Counted from the first letter of the stretch, positions 1 to 5,987 are shown. The stretch: 9,348 nt of DNA from JBAVEL01 sp049587715 (GCA_049587715.1 JBAVEL010000102.1:1-9348), one strand, 5' to 3'. Numbers and translations: made by a program. The notes: generated from the letters alone by a model not told the origin.

Positions 1-20
1 ATCGTACTGAGGCCTCCCCA

Positions 21-64
21 TGCCGCCTCCCGGCGGCAGATATCGGGCCGCCTCCGGGGCGGCC
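21..64. repeat. Two adjacent GC-rich stem-loops downstream of tRNA-Val
   Basis: Two perfect 7-bp inverted repeats lie side by side: 21-27 with 32-38 (4-nt loop TCCC) and 46-52 with 58-64 (5-nt loop). Both have the shape GCCGCC-TCC-GGCGGC. On the minus strand they follow the tRNA-Val gene by about 45 nt, so they could end or trim the tRNA transcript. Neither is followed by a T-run on the minus strand, so an intrinsic terminator is not established. The pairing is seen; the role is inferred. No coding region is evident in 1-107. Confidence 0.4.
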
Positions 65-107
65 GGGGCGGCGTTCCTGCACCGTCGGAACACGGACCTC
101 CGGTGTG

Positions 108-182
108 TGGACGCTGGAGGATTCGAACCTCCGACCTCTTGCTTGTAAGGCAAGCGCTCTGAACCGACTGAGCTAAGCGTCC
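108..182 (-). tRNA. tRNA-Val (anticodon UAC)
   Basis: Read on the minus strand, the gene folds into a full cloverleaf: a perfect 7-bp acceptor stem (176-182 with 109-115), a 4-bp D stem with a GG-containing 10-nt loop, a 5-bp anticodon stem around the loop CTTACAA (anticodon TAC), a 5-nt variable region, and a 5-bp T stem with loop TTCGAAT. The discriminator base is A at 108. The next three bases read CAC, so the 3' CCA is not encoded and must be added by a CCA-adding enzyme. The gene lies 61 nt downstream of tRNA-Gly on the same strand and is probably co-transcribed with it. Confidence 0.96.
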
Positions 183-187
183 AGAAA

Positions 188-222
188 CCATGCAGGTCGG
201 GCTGCTCGCCCGACCTGCATGG
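188..222. repeat. Perfect 15-bp hairpin between two tRNA genes
   Basis: Positions 188-202 are the exact reverse complement of 208-222, with a 5-nt loop TGCTC (203-207). It sits midway between tRNA-Gly and tRNA-Val. On the minus-strand transcript the stem is followed only by TTTCTGG before tRNA-Val begins, so it is a poor match to an intrinsic terminator. It could be a processing or attenuation element, or one copy of a dispersed palindromic repeat. It is not part of either cloverleaf. Confidence 0.75.
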
Positions 223-243
223 GTGGAACACCGCCGGCTTTCT

Positions 244-318
<75 letters not shown>

Positions 319-557
319 ATCGGAATCCGCCTCCCCCGCAGGGTGCGCAAACCCGTCCCCCTCCCGGTGAAACCTGCAGACACTCCGGAGGGTGGCCTCT
401 GTAATGTAGGCACTCCCGGAGAGATGTTCAAGTGGCAGGAGCCCCCGGGGGGCCGGGCCCTGAAGGGACCGCAGCCACACCCCCCGGATCAGGCCCATTC
501 CGCGGAGCCGGAACAAACGGGGATGCGGCTCGTAGAGACTCCAGGAAGCTCCACGCG
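319..557. other. Gene-free GC-rich spacer
   Basis: Open frames run through this stretch on both strands but also run through the tRNA gene, lack ribosome binding sites and show no recognisable protein, so I call no gene. It must hold the start signals for the tRNA-Gly transcript (minus strand) and probably those for the DUF4342 gene (plus strand), but no clear -35/-10 pair is visible. The only repeats are an imperfect direct repeat, CACTCCGGAG at 381 and CACTCCCGGAG at 411, and GC-palindromic sequence at 441-460. Confidence 0.5.
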
Positions 558-621
558 CGCCCCGGGTCACTCCTGGGGCGGCTCATCTCCCCGCGGGGAG
601 ACATCGTTCATCCGGAGTGAC
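558..621 (+). promoter_or_regulatory. Possible switching leader that covers the ribosome binding site
   Basis: Three pairings can be drawn. (1) 558-566 with 572-580 form a 9-bp stem (one G-U) with loop TCACT. (2) 586-601 is a perfect 16-base palindrome that can fold with a CGCG loop. (3) 566-573 (GTCACTCC) is the exact complement of 614-621 (GGAGTGAC), which contains the GGAG ribosome binding site at 614-617. Pairings 1 and 3 use the same bases, so they exclude each other: 3 hides the binding site and 1 frees it. The complementarity is seen. A regulatory role is inferred and depends on transcription starting upstream of 558, for which no promoter was identified. Confidence 0.4.
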
Positions 622-624
622 GAC

Positions 625-879
625 ATGCCAGAGACCAGGACGCGCACCGAGGAATTCGTTGTGAGCGGCGAGAAGGTGCTGGAGACCGTGAAGAAGCTTC
701 TCCACGAAGGGAACATCCGCCGCATCACCATCAAGGACTCGAGCGGGAACATCCTTATCGAGATTCCGCTGACGATCGGCGTGGTGGGCGCCCTTTTTCT
801 CCCCGTCCTGGCGGCCGTGGGCGCCCTGGCCGCTCTGGTGACCAGATGCACGATCGTGGTGGAGCGGGTCGAGCCCTGA
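625..879 (+). CDS. DUF4342 family small protein
   Basis: This 84-residue protein matches my memory of the DUF4342 family along its length. A charged N-terminal half (residues 9-37: EEFVVSGEKVLETVKKL, then HEGNIRRITIKD) leads to a hydrophobic segment (IEIPLTIGVVGA, 45-56; LAAVGALAALVT, 62-73) and ends in CTIVVERVEP. The family has no established biochemical role; it occurs in many bacteria, and the hydrophobic half may associate with a membrane. The start is the ATG at 625, with GGAG at 614-617 seven bases upstream. The frame stays open far upstream, but that part crosses a tRNA gene and is not protein-like. It stands alone on this strand and its stop lies 6 bp from the stop of the convergent lipoprotein gene. 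Family call firm; function unknown. Confidence 0.88.
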   Translation: MPETRTRTEEFVVSGEKVLETVKKLLHEGNIRRITIKDSSGNILIEIPLTIGVVGALFLPVLAAVGALAALVTRCTIVVERVEP

Positions 880-880
880 G

Positions 881-898
881 GCCCCTCAGCGGAGGGGC
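881..898. terminator. Stem-loop between convergent stop codons
   Basis: GCCCCTC (881-887) pairs perfectly with GAGGGGC (892-898) around AGCG. The stem begins just after the DUF4342 stop and overlaps the last codons and stop of the convergent lipoprotein gene. There is no T-run on either side, so it is only a candidate bidirectional end point. Confidence 0.35.
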
Positions 899-1596
899 AT
901 GAGCCATGAGGCGGGTCGTCCCTCTCCCGCCCCCCTGCGCGTTTCGGCGGATGCTCCACCCGATGCCCCTCCGGGTTCCTTCCGGAGCACCAGGTACACC
1001 AGGTTCCGCTGACTCCTGAGGTAGCTCTGTCCGCCTGGCGTGCGGCCCCGGAAATCATCCCGTACGAATCCCTTCCCCGGAGGGAAGAAACGGCTGACCT
1101 GCGTCCCGCCCGGCGGGGGGTCCTCCCTGTACTCGTAGCATGTGAATGATCCCGCCGGTACGGTGACGGGCGTGCTTGTGGAGACCACCGTGACAAACAC
1201 GCTGTCCAGGCCGTAGAACGTGTCATTCACGAAGGCGGGATACTTGGCCAGGAGGACCGGCGTCCGGATCCCGCCCGAGACACGGGCCGTGTACCAGAGC
1301 CCGTCGGACCTGTTTGTCAGGAGTTCCCATGCCCCGCTGTCTCTTCCGATGAAGTACCAGCGTTCCACGCCCATCGTTGTGTCCCGTACGATCTTGAAGG
1401 TCGCCGTATCCGTGCCCGTCACCTGCCCCGCCGTGTCCAGCGACCTGCTCGCGTAGGTCCACTCATTCCCGATGACCAGCGGCATGATCACCGTGGGGTT
1501 GTTGAAAGGACCCCCATCCACGGGATTGCCCTCTTTCGTACAGCCGGCGATCCAGATGAGGATCACGCACACCGCCAGGGCGGAGAATCTCTTCAT
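886..1596 (-). CDS. Predicted lipoprotein of unknown function
   Basis: The 236-residue product begins MKRFSALAVC and has a hydrophobic stretch ending in the lipobox IAGC with Cys19, so it should be exported by Sec, lipid-modified and cleaved by signal peptidase II. The mature part opens with a linker and then NPTVIMPLVIGNEWTY (33-48), an opening often seen in uncharacterised envelope lipoproteins of FCB-type bacteria. Beta-strand-like segments follow to about residue 205. From about 206 the chain becomes Gly/Ala/Arg-rich and unlike the rest; this tail may be a late read-through extension. The start is fixed by GAGGAGG at 1602-1608, five bases upstream. The gene has its own promoter (1689-1717), so it need not depend on the upstream membrane-protein operon. 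No catalytic motif is visible. Confidence 0.85.
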   Translation of the reverse strand: MKRFSALAVCVILIWIAGCTKEGNPVDGGPFNNPTVIMPLVIGNEWTYASRSLDTAGQVTGTDTATFKIVRDTTMGVERWYFIGRDSGAWELLTNRSDGLWYTARVSGGIRTPVLLAKYPAFVNDTFYGLDSVFVTVVSTSTPVTVPAGSFTCYEYREDPPPGGTQVSRFFPPGKGFVRDDFRGRTPGGQSYLRSQRNLVYLVLRKEPGGASGGASAETRRGAGEGRPASWLMPLR

Positions 1597-1688
1597 GGCA
1601 ACCTCCTCGTGTGTACGGGTGGGGGGTCCCCGGGGAGAGGGTTCCCTGCCGCCCCCTGCACCCCGGGGCTCGGGGAGGCGGTGCGGGC

Positions 1689-1717
1689 ATAAAACGCAGG
1701 TCTCGCCTGACTGTCAA
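1689..1717 (-). promoter_or_regulatory. Sigma70-type promoter for the lipoprotein gene
   Basis: On the minus strand TTGACA (1717-1712) is separated by exactly 17 bp from TTTTAT (1694-1689). The -35 is a perfect consensus and the -10 matches at 4 of 6 positions. Transcription should start near 1682, giving a leader of roughly 85 nt before the lipoprotein ATG. The promoter lies in the gap just after the stop codon of the upstream membrane-protein gene. Confidence 0.65.
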
Positions 1718-1729
1718 CCGCAGAGGGGG

Positions 1730-2401
1730 CTACCCAGCCGCCTCCCTGTCCCTGTCCCCGGCAAGGAGAAAGATGCCGGCAAGGGCGAGAGGCACCGCCA
1801 CCACCAGGGCCGTGGCGAGTTGTGCGAGAGTGATACCCCGGGCGAGGATGAAGAAGAGAAGCACCGCCGCCGCGGCAAGCACGATACCCCCGATGGTGCG
1901 GGGGAACTTCCCCGCCAGCCAGCCGATCCCCACGATGGCCAGCCACGGGGCCGCTTCGATCAGGCCCCCCGCAGTGAACCCGTTCTCCAGGGCGACGAAG
2001 AGCACCACCAGCAGACCCACGGTCATGATGATCCTGGCTGCGCCTTCGCGGCGGTTCCCTCCGAACACAACGTTGAAGAGGGCTTTGGAGGCGAGTCCCA
2101 GGACGACGATGATGTTGAACATCTCCCAGCTCGGATCATTCCGGAGATTGTGGTACACGGCCTGGACGATACCCGTGATGATCATGACGGCAAACGCGAT
2201 GTTCCCCGACCTGTACTGGAGACTCATCTGTCGCTCGTCGGTGAACCGTCTTCCGACTCCCAGGGAGGCAAGCGTCGGACGGAGAAGGTAGGAGCCCGCC
2301 ATGAGAAAGAGCCAGAGCTGCTGCTGCGTCACCCCGGCCAGAATGAGGGCCAGCAGGAAGATCCCCGCGGCGCACCAGAAGATGGGGTCTCTCTTACGCA
2401 T
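1730..2401 (-). CDS. Polytopic membrane protein, partner of Xre regulator
   Basis: The 223-residue product is almost entirely hydrophobic: about seven membrane segments can be drawn (roughly 8-24, 28-45, 67-84, 94-112, 122-139, 148-164, 168-215). The one clear polar motif is FTDERQMSLQYRSG (53-66), between the second and third segments. A DER-x-x-x-x-x-(Y/K) motif of this kind is typical of small multi-pass proteins encoded beside a short Xre regulator (DUF2178-like families); I infer membership of that general group, not an exact family. The start is the ATG at 2401 with GGAGGAG at 2409-2415, seven bases upstream; a longer frame opens upstream but lies within the regulator gene. It overlaps the regulator by 8 bp, so the two are translationally linked. 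The substrate or signal is unknown. Confidence 0.85.
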   Translation of the reverse strand: MRKRDPIFWCAAGIFLLALILAGVTQQQLWLFLMAGSYLLRPTLASLGVGRRFTDERQMSLQYRSGNIAFAVMIITGIVQAVYHNLRNDPSWEMFNIIVVLGLASKALFNVVFGGNRREGAARIIMTVGLLVVLFVALENGFTAGGLIEAAPWLAIVGIGWLAGKFPRTIGGIVLAAAAVLLFFILARGITLAQLATALVVAVPLALAGIFLLAGDRDREAAG

Positions 2402-2603
2402 GGTCTTTCTCCTCCAGTATGAAGAGTTCTTCCACCGTTGTGCCGAGTTTCCGTGCCAGAACGAGGGCCAGGCGCACCGAGGGGGCATAGTCTCCCCGTT
2501 CGATTGCGACGATGGTCTGGCGGGATACCCCCGCCATCTCAGCCACCTGCTGCTGGCTGAGTTCCCCCCTCTCGAATCTGAATCGCCTGAGTGTGGTCCG
2601 CAT
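2394..2603 (-). CDS. Xre-family (Cro/C1-type) transcriptional regulator
   Basis: The 69-residue protein is a bare helix-turn-helix domain. LSQQQVAEMAGVSRQTIVAI (15-34) holds the scaffold and recognition helices; ERGDYAPSVRLALVLARKLG (35-54) and VEELFILEE (57-65) complete the five-helix fold. This is the compact form that lacks any ligand domain and commonly precedes a small membrane protein gene. The start at ATG 2603 is preceded by a purine-rich GGAGAGGAG (2607-2615); a longer frame opens at 2669 but that start lies upstream of the promoter's -10. It is first in an operon with the membrane protein and may repress its own strong promoter, where repeats that could serve as operators are present. 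The sensed signal is not apparent. Confidence 0.93.
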   Translation of the reverse strand: MRTTLRRFRFERGELSQQQVAEMAGVSRQTIVAIERGDYAPSVRLALVLARKLGTTVEELFILEEKDHA

Positions 2604-2640
2604 GTTCTCCTCTCCGTCTGTCGGGAAGGACCTCACCCGG

Positions 2641-2673
2641 AATATACAATATACTTTACTATATGTCAAGTAT
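2641..2673 (-). promoter_or_regulatory. Strong sigma70 promoter with operator-like repeats for the Xre operon
   Basis: On the minus strand TTGACA (2669-2664), a 17-bp spacer (2663-2647) and TATATT (2646-2641) form a near-consensus promoter. Transcription should begin near 2634, about 30 nt before the regulator ATG. Two repeat patterns overlap it: the inverted repeat ATACTT (2651-2656) and AAGTAT (2668-2673), which covers the spacer and the -35, and the tandem direct repeat AATATAC (2641-2647 and 2648-2654), which covers the -10. Either could be a binding site for the regulator. The stretch 2641-2700 is conspicuously AT-rich in a GC-rich window. Confidence 0.8.
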
Positions 2674-2708
2674 CATTTACATTTTGTCCATTGTATTAGA
2701 CTTGGGTG

Positions 2709-2736
2709 TAAGGAAGGGAAAGGGGGTGCGCCCCTT
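2709..2736 (-). terminator. Possible terminator of the glycosyltransferase operon
   Basis: On the minus strand AAGGGG (2736-2731), a 5-nt loop and CCCCTT (2725-2720) form a 6-bp stem followed by the pyrimidine run TCCCTTCCTTA. It lies about 90 nt past the last gene of the operon (stop at 2824) and just ahead of the Xre promoter, where a transcription stop would be expected. The T-run is interrupted, so strength is uncertain. Confidence 0.45.
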
Positions 2737-2823
2737 GGGGTTCCTCGGGGGCTCAGGTGGAGAGGAGTCTCCGCGCGGGCGTGCCTGCTGCGTGAGGCGC
2801 CTCGTCCCCGGCTTTTCTGCCGC

Positions 2824-3072
2824 TCAGAGGACGCCGCAGCCCAGGATGAGCCGGATGAACCCGAAGAAGGCCGCGGCGATGCAGAGCACGAGCCCGGCGA
2901 TGCTGCCGCCCTTGGGCCCGTCTCCGGTGTTTCCAAGAGCCACGGCGCTGACGATGAGGCCCGCCAGAGAGAAGGGGATGTTCAACCAGTTGAGCGCCCC
3001 CAGACACGGGATGAAGGCCACCATCATCCCCGTGATGGCAACGATTCCCCAGATCAGACTGAGCACCTGCAC
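2824..3072 (-). CDS. Small integral membrane protein, unknown function
   Basis: This 82-residue protein consists of three hydrophobic segments: 3-22, 25-47 (LGALNWLNIPFSLAGLIVSA) and 58-79. A short polar turn at NTGDGPKGG (48-56) separates the last two. The glycine-rich LNW-NIPF segment resembles small uncharacterised inner-membrane proteins (DUF4190-like in general character), but I do not claim a family. Translation most likely starts at the GTG at 3072, which has a perfect GGAGG (3079-3083) six bases upstream; a second GTG at 3066 is possible. The gene overlaps the end of the DUF2752 gene by 19 bp, so it belongs to the same operon and is probably made together with it. No functional residue is identifiable. 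Confidence 0.8.
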   Translation of the reverse strand: MQVLSLIWGIVAITGMMVAFIPCLGALNWLNIPFSLAGLIVSAVALGNTGDGPKGGSIAGLVLCIAAAFFGFIRLILGCGVL

Positions 3073-3503
3073 CGTGGGCCTCCGTGGTTGGTAGGATGTG
3101 TGGTGGGGTGTGTCCGCAGCCGTACCCCGGCGGCCCGGAGCGAGACGAGCCCCGCCACCGCTCCGTTCGCAGTCAGCATCCCGAAAAGAAGAAGCGACCA
3201 GGGGTTCAGATCCAGGGCCTGAGCATAGCTTCCCTCGGCGATGGCACAGAACGCCCTGCTCATGCCGCAGAGAACGCACGGCGCGGGGCCGTGCCCGGCT
3301 CCGCTCACAAGGTCCGCCGCCCGCAAGAGCGCCTCGGGGGGTATCACGAGGGGCGCGAGCACCGCCGCCAGCCCCGCAGCCGAGAACAGAAACCAGCTCC
3401 CGAAGAGGGCTCGTCCTGCGATGCGCCTGTTGGTCTCCAAGGATGGAGGTTTGCCCGGTGTGGTCACGGTGAGGTATACGAAGAACTCCTCCGCTGGGTT
3501 CAT
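3054..3503 (-). CDS. DUF2752 family membrane protein
   Basis: The 149-residue product has a hydrophobic segment at 33-55 and another at 104-122. Between them lies the family hallmark PCVLCGMSRAFCAIAEG (75-91) followed by A-x-x-LNP (96-101), that is C-x-x-C-G-(M)-(S/T)-R-A near a membrane edge. DUF2752 proteins are small inner-membrane proteins of unknown activity; the paired cysteines (76 and 79) suggest metal or redox chemistry but this is unproven. The ATG at 3503 overlaps the stop of the glycosyltransferase gene as ATGA, and no independent ribosome binding site is evident, so translation is probably coupled. The tail after residue 129 is His/Thr/Pro-rich and overlaps the next gene. Confidence 0.9.
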   Translation of the reverse strand: MNPAEEFFVYLTVTTPGKPPSLETNRRIAGRALFGSWFLFSAAGLAAVLAPLVIPPEALLRAADLVSGAGHGPAPCVLCGMSRAFCAIAEGSYAQALDLNPWSLLLFGMLTANGAVAGLVSLRAAGVRLRTHPTTHPTNHGGPRCRCSV

Positions 3504-4723
3504 CCCCGCTCGCCCGCCCGGGGGGCCCCTTCCCCCTCCCGCTTCCCCTCTGCGGGCTCCGCACAGAGGGCAAGAGCCAGAAGCGGCACAAGCGGCAGGG
3601 CGTATTTCTCCCACACCTGATAGGAGAAGGGCATGAGGAGGAAGAACGCCCCCGTCATGAGCCCTGCAAGGAGCGAAAGGGACGCCTTCCGCCCCCGTAC
3701 CCACAGGGCGCTGTCCTTCCCCATCCTGTAGAGCACGTGCAGGCCGGCCAGGAAGCACAGATAGAAGACCCCCTCCACGGCCGCCCCCGACGGGAGGGCG
3801 GCCGCGAGGGCCCTGTGGAAGAGCCCCACGGTCTCCCTTCCCGTCTGCTCCAGCGTCACGGGAGACGCCCGGACGGGTATGAGGAAATACACAAACGAGG
3901 CGAGCAGGATCCCGCCGTGTTCTCCCGGGCGGAAGACAAACCGCCTCCATGCCGCGGCAACAATGGGAAGACCGAACACCGCCGCAAGCCCCGCATACAG
4001 AGACCACGCCCCCGGCTGGCACAGCGAATGTGCGGAGGGCATCCACCGCTCCATCCCCGACGGCGGAGCGACCCCTCCCCAGAGAGCCATGAGGGCGGCA
4101 AGGGGAAGACACCCGGCCACGAGAGCCACCGTTGCAGGCAGAGCCCTCTTCTCCCCCGCGCGGAACCGCAGCAGCATGGAGACCGCCCCTCCCAGCACCG
4201 CAAAAAGAAAATACTGCCTGGTCAGAAGTCCCGCCGCGGCCCCGGTAAACAGGAGCCATAGGTTCATCCGCTCCGCCCCCAGAAGCAGCACCGCCAGTGC
4301 GAGCATCATCAGCATGTCGGTATAGACGAACAGGGAGAGCCCCATCGTGTACGGGTTGAGGAGCAGCGCCCCCATGGCGGCAACGACAGAAAGGGGCCTC
4401 CGAAGCACACGGAGGAACAGACACCCGAAGGCGATGAGCGCGGCAGCCGCCACAAGAAGAGAGAACACCCGCAGCACGGCGGTCTCGAATCCGAAGACCC
4501 TCCCCCAGAGGGCATAGGCGCAAAAAGCAAGAGGAGGCGTCACCTCGGGGTAGTCCAGGAGGATGCGCGCCGACGGCGCACCCCCGAAGGCCCGGACGGT
4601 CTCCAGGAAATGCCCCTCGTCCCCCCACGGTTCCCGGTCCAGGCCTGAGGCCAGGACCGCTGCCGAGAGGTACACACCCACACACAGTGCAAGAAGAAGC
4701 GTCCCGCGAGGCATCCGTTTCAT
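3500..4723 (-). CDS. GT-C fold glycosyltransferase, ALG10/DIE2-like
   Basis: The 407-residue product has about ten membrane segments. After the first (8-25) comes REPWGDEGHF (30-39), with the acidic pair D35-E36 expected in the first outer loop of GT-C enzymes that use lipid-linked sugars. Further along are PEVTPPL (59-65), LRVFSLL (84-90), NPYTMGLSLFVYTD (123-136), LTRQYFLF (167-174) and KYALPLVPLL (373-382). The same order of motifs (REP-x-x-DE, TTxPG, LR-x-x-N, YYTE/D, RQTN, RYxxPL) is found in eukaryotic ALG10, the glucosyltransferase that adds the last glucose to dolichyl-linked oligosaccharide. By inference it transfers a sugar from a polyprenyl-phosphate donor at the outer face of the inner membrane. 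ArnT/PMT-type GT39 is the alternative. The start is unsure: neither ATG 4723 nor ATG 4714 has a good ribosome binding site. First gene of a three-gene overlapping operon. Confidence 0.8.
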   Translation of the reverse strand: MKRMPRGTLLLALCVGVYLSAAVLASGLDREPWGDEGHFLETVRAFGGAPSARILLDYPEVTPPLAFCAYALWGRVFGFETAVLRVFSLLVAAAALIAFGCLFLRVLRRPLSVVAAMGALLLNPYTMGLSLFVYTDMLMMLALAVLLLGAERMNLWLLFTGAAAGLLTRQYFLFAVLGGAVSMLLRFRAGEKRALPATVALVAGCLPLAALMALWGGVAPPSGMERWMPSAHSLCQPGAWSLYAGLAAVFGLPIVAAAWRRFVFRPGEHGGILLASFVYFLIPVRASPVTLEQTGRETVGLFHRALAAALPSGAAVEGVFYLCFLAGLHVLYRMGKDSALWVRGRKASLSLLAGLMTGAFFLLMPFSYQVWEKYALPLVPLLALALCAEPAEGKREGEGAPRAGERG

Positions 4724-4741
4724 TCCGGGATGTTTGGCACG

Positions 4742-4770
4742 AACGTACGCCGCCGGAACCAGAGAATCAA
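4742..4770 (-). promoter_or_regulatory. Weak candidate promoter of the glycosyltransferase operon
   Basis: On the minus strand TTGATT (4770-4765) and TACGTT (4747-4742) are 17 bp apart. The -35 matches consensus at 4 of 6 and the -10 at 3 of 6 positions. If used, the leader before ATG 4723 would be only about a dozen bases, which would favour the ATG at 4714 or near-leaderless translation. Confidence 0.3.
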
Positions 4771-4846
4771 CCTCCCCCTGCGTGCACTCCTCCCCCGCTT
4801 TCGGTATCTTCCCCCAGGCAATCCTTCACCCATTCGGACACGGATC

Positions 4847-5920
4847 ATGGCAAACCTCTTTACCCCCCTCCCCATCAGGGAGATACGGCTCCGCAACCGC
4901 ATCGCGGTCTCCCCCATGTGCCAGTACTCCGCGGTGGACGGCATGGCGAACGACTGGCACCTTGTGCACCTGGGAACCAGGGCGGCGGGCGGAGCCGGTC
5001 TGATTATCATGGAGGCCACGGCCGTCTCACCCGAAGGCAGGATCTCGGTCGCGGATCTCGGGCTCTGGAAGGACGAGCAGATACAGCCCCTCCGCCGCAT
5101 CACCGCGTTTCTCCGGGCTCAGGATGCCGTCCCGGCCCTCCAGCTTGCGCATGCGGGTAGGAAGGGGAGCCATTCCGAGCCATGGAAAGGGGGTCTGCTT
5201 CTGGGGCCTGCAGATGGGGGGTGGCCGACGGTGGGCGCCTCCGCCATCCCTTTCGCACCCGGGGAGAGGGCGCCCGAAGCCCTCACACCGGAAGGGATCC
5301 GACGCATCACGGGTTCCTTCCGGTCGGCCGCGCTCCGGGCCCTGGAGGCGGGGTTCCTGGCGGTGGAGATTCACGCCGCGCACGGCTATCTCCTCCACCA
5401 GTTCCTCTCGCCCCTCTGCAATGACCGCACCGATGAGTACGGAGGGGACTTCCCGCGCCGCTCCCGCTTCCTCATGGAGGTGGTGCGGACGGTCCGGGAG
5501 GTGTGGCCCGAGCGGCTTCCGCTTCTGGTCCGCATCTCCTGTACCGACTGGGCGGAGGGAGGGTGGACTCTCGAGGACTCCCTCTCCCTCGCCCTGATGC
5601 TGAAGGATGCGGGGGTGGACCTTGTGGACTGCTCCTCGGGAGGCATCCTCCCCGACATCCCCGTTCCCGCGGCGCCCGGCTACCAGGTTCCACTCGCGGC
5701 GAAGATCCGGACGGAGGCCCGCATCCTCACCGGCGCGGTGGGGCTCATCACCCTGCCTGCCCAGGCCCAGGCAATCGTCACAGGAGAAAAGGCGGACCTT
5801 GTGCTCCTGGGCCGCGAGTTCCTCCGGAATCCCTATTTTCCCCTGGGGGCCGCCGCCGAGCTCGGATGCGAGGTCTCCTGGCCTGCTCCGTATCTCCGGG
5901 CTCGCAGGCCCCCGCCCTGA
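4847..5920 (+). CDS. Old yellow enzyme family NAD(P)H:flavin oxidoreductase (YqjM-like)
   Basis: The 357-residue protein is an FMN-binding TIM barrel that reduces activated C=C bonds (enones, maleimides and similar) with NAD(P)H. Class III (YqjM/thermophilic-like) marks are clear: SPMCQYSA with Cys25 and Tyr27, DWHLVHLGTRAAGG (36-49), QLAHAGRK (99-106), the substrate-binding pair His176 and His179 with Tyr181 in EIHAAHGYLLHQFLSP, DEYGG (196-200), and the FMN-phosphate region GREFLRNPYFP (322-332). The C-terminus PAPYLRARRPPP aligns with the usual P-x-Q-Y-x-R-(A/G)-W, where the Arg reaches into the partner subunit; here Arg351 is kept but Trp is Arg353. Start ATG 4847 fits the family N-terminus, though only a weak CGGA precedes it. 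It stands alone, divergent from the glycosyltransferase. The physiological substrate cannot be told. Confidence 0.94.
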   Translation: MANLFTPLPIREIRLRNRIAVSPMCQYSAVDGMANDWHLVHLGTRAAGGAGLIIMEATAVSPEGRISVADLGLWKDEQIQPLRRITAFLRAQDAVPALQLAHAGRKGSHSEPWKGGLLLGPADGGWPTVGASAIPFAPGERAPEALTPEGIRRITGSFRSAALRALEAGFLAVEIHAAHGYLLHQFLSPLCNDRTDEYGGDFPRRSRFLMEVVRTVREVWPERLPLLVRISCTDWAEGGWTLEDSLSLALMLKDAGVDLVDCSSGGILPDIPVPAAPGYQVPLAAKIRTEARILTGAVGLITLPAQAQAIVTGEKADLVLLGREFLRNPYFPLGAAAELGCEVSWPAPYLRARRPPP

Positions 5921-5987
5921 GGAGCCCTCACCCCCCTCTGCGGCCGGTTTCCCGCTCCCGCCCCGGGGCTCCCGCCTACAGGAGCCC
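5921..5987. terminator. Convergent spacer with three copies of a 7-base arm
   Basis: GGAGCCC occurs at 5921-5927 and 5981-5987 and its complement GGGCTCC at 5966-5972. The latter can pair with either flank; the close pair (8-nt loop) spans the stop codon of the M3 peptidase gene. No T-run follows on either strand, so termination here is a guess. Confidence 0.25.

Noticed and set aside
425..560. Structured non-coding RNA such as SRP RNA or 6S RNA in the gene-free spacer
   Set aside because: GC palindromes are present but none of the conserved core sequences of these RNAs could be found on either strand.
1472..2422. Plus-strand open frames opposite the lipoprotein and membrane-protein genes
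   Set aside because: The products are His/Asp/Arg-rich with no family likeness and cross gene boundaries on the other strand, as expected for shadow frames in GC-rich DNA.
3504..4685. Upstream part of a long minus-strand frame that continues into the DUF2752 gene
   Set aside because: The part above 3503 overlaps the glycosyltransferase in another frame and is Cys/Gly/Arg-rich without domains. Only the 149 C-terminal residues match a family.
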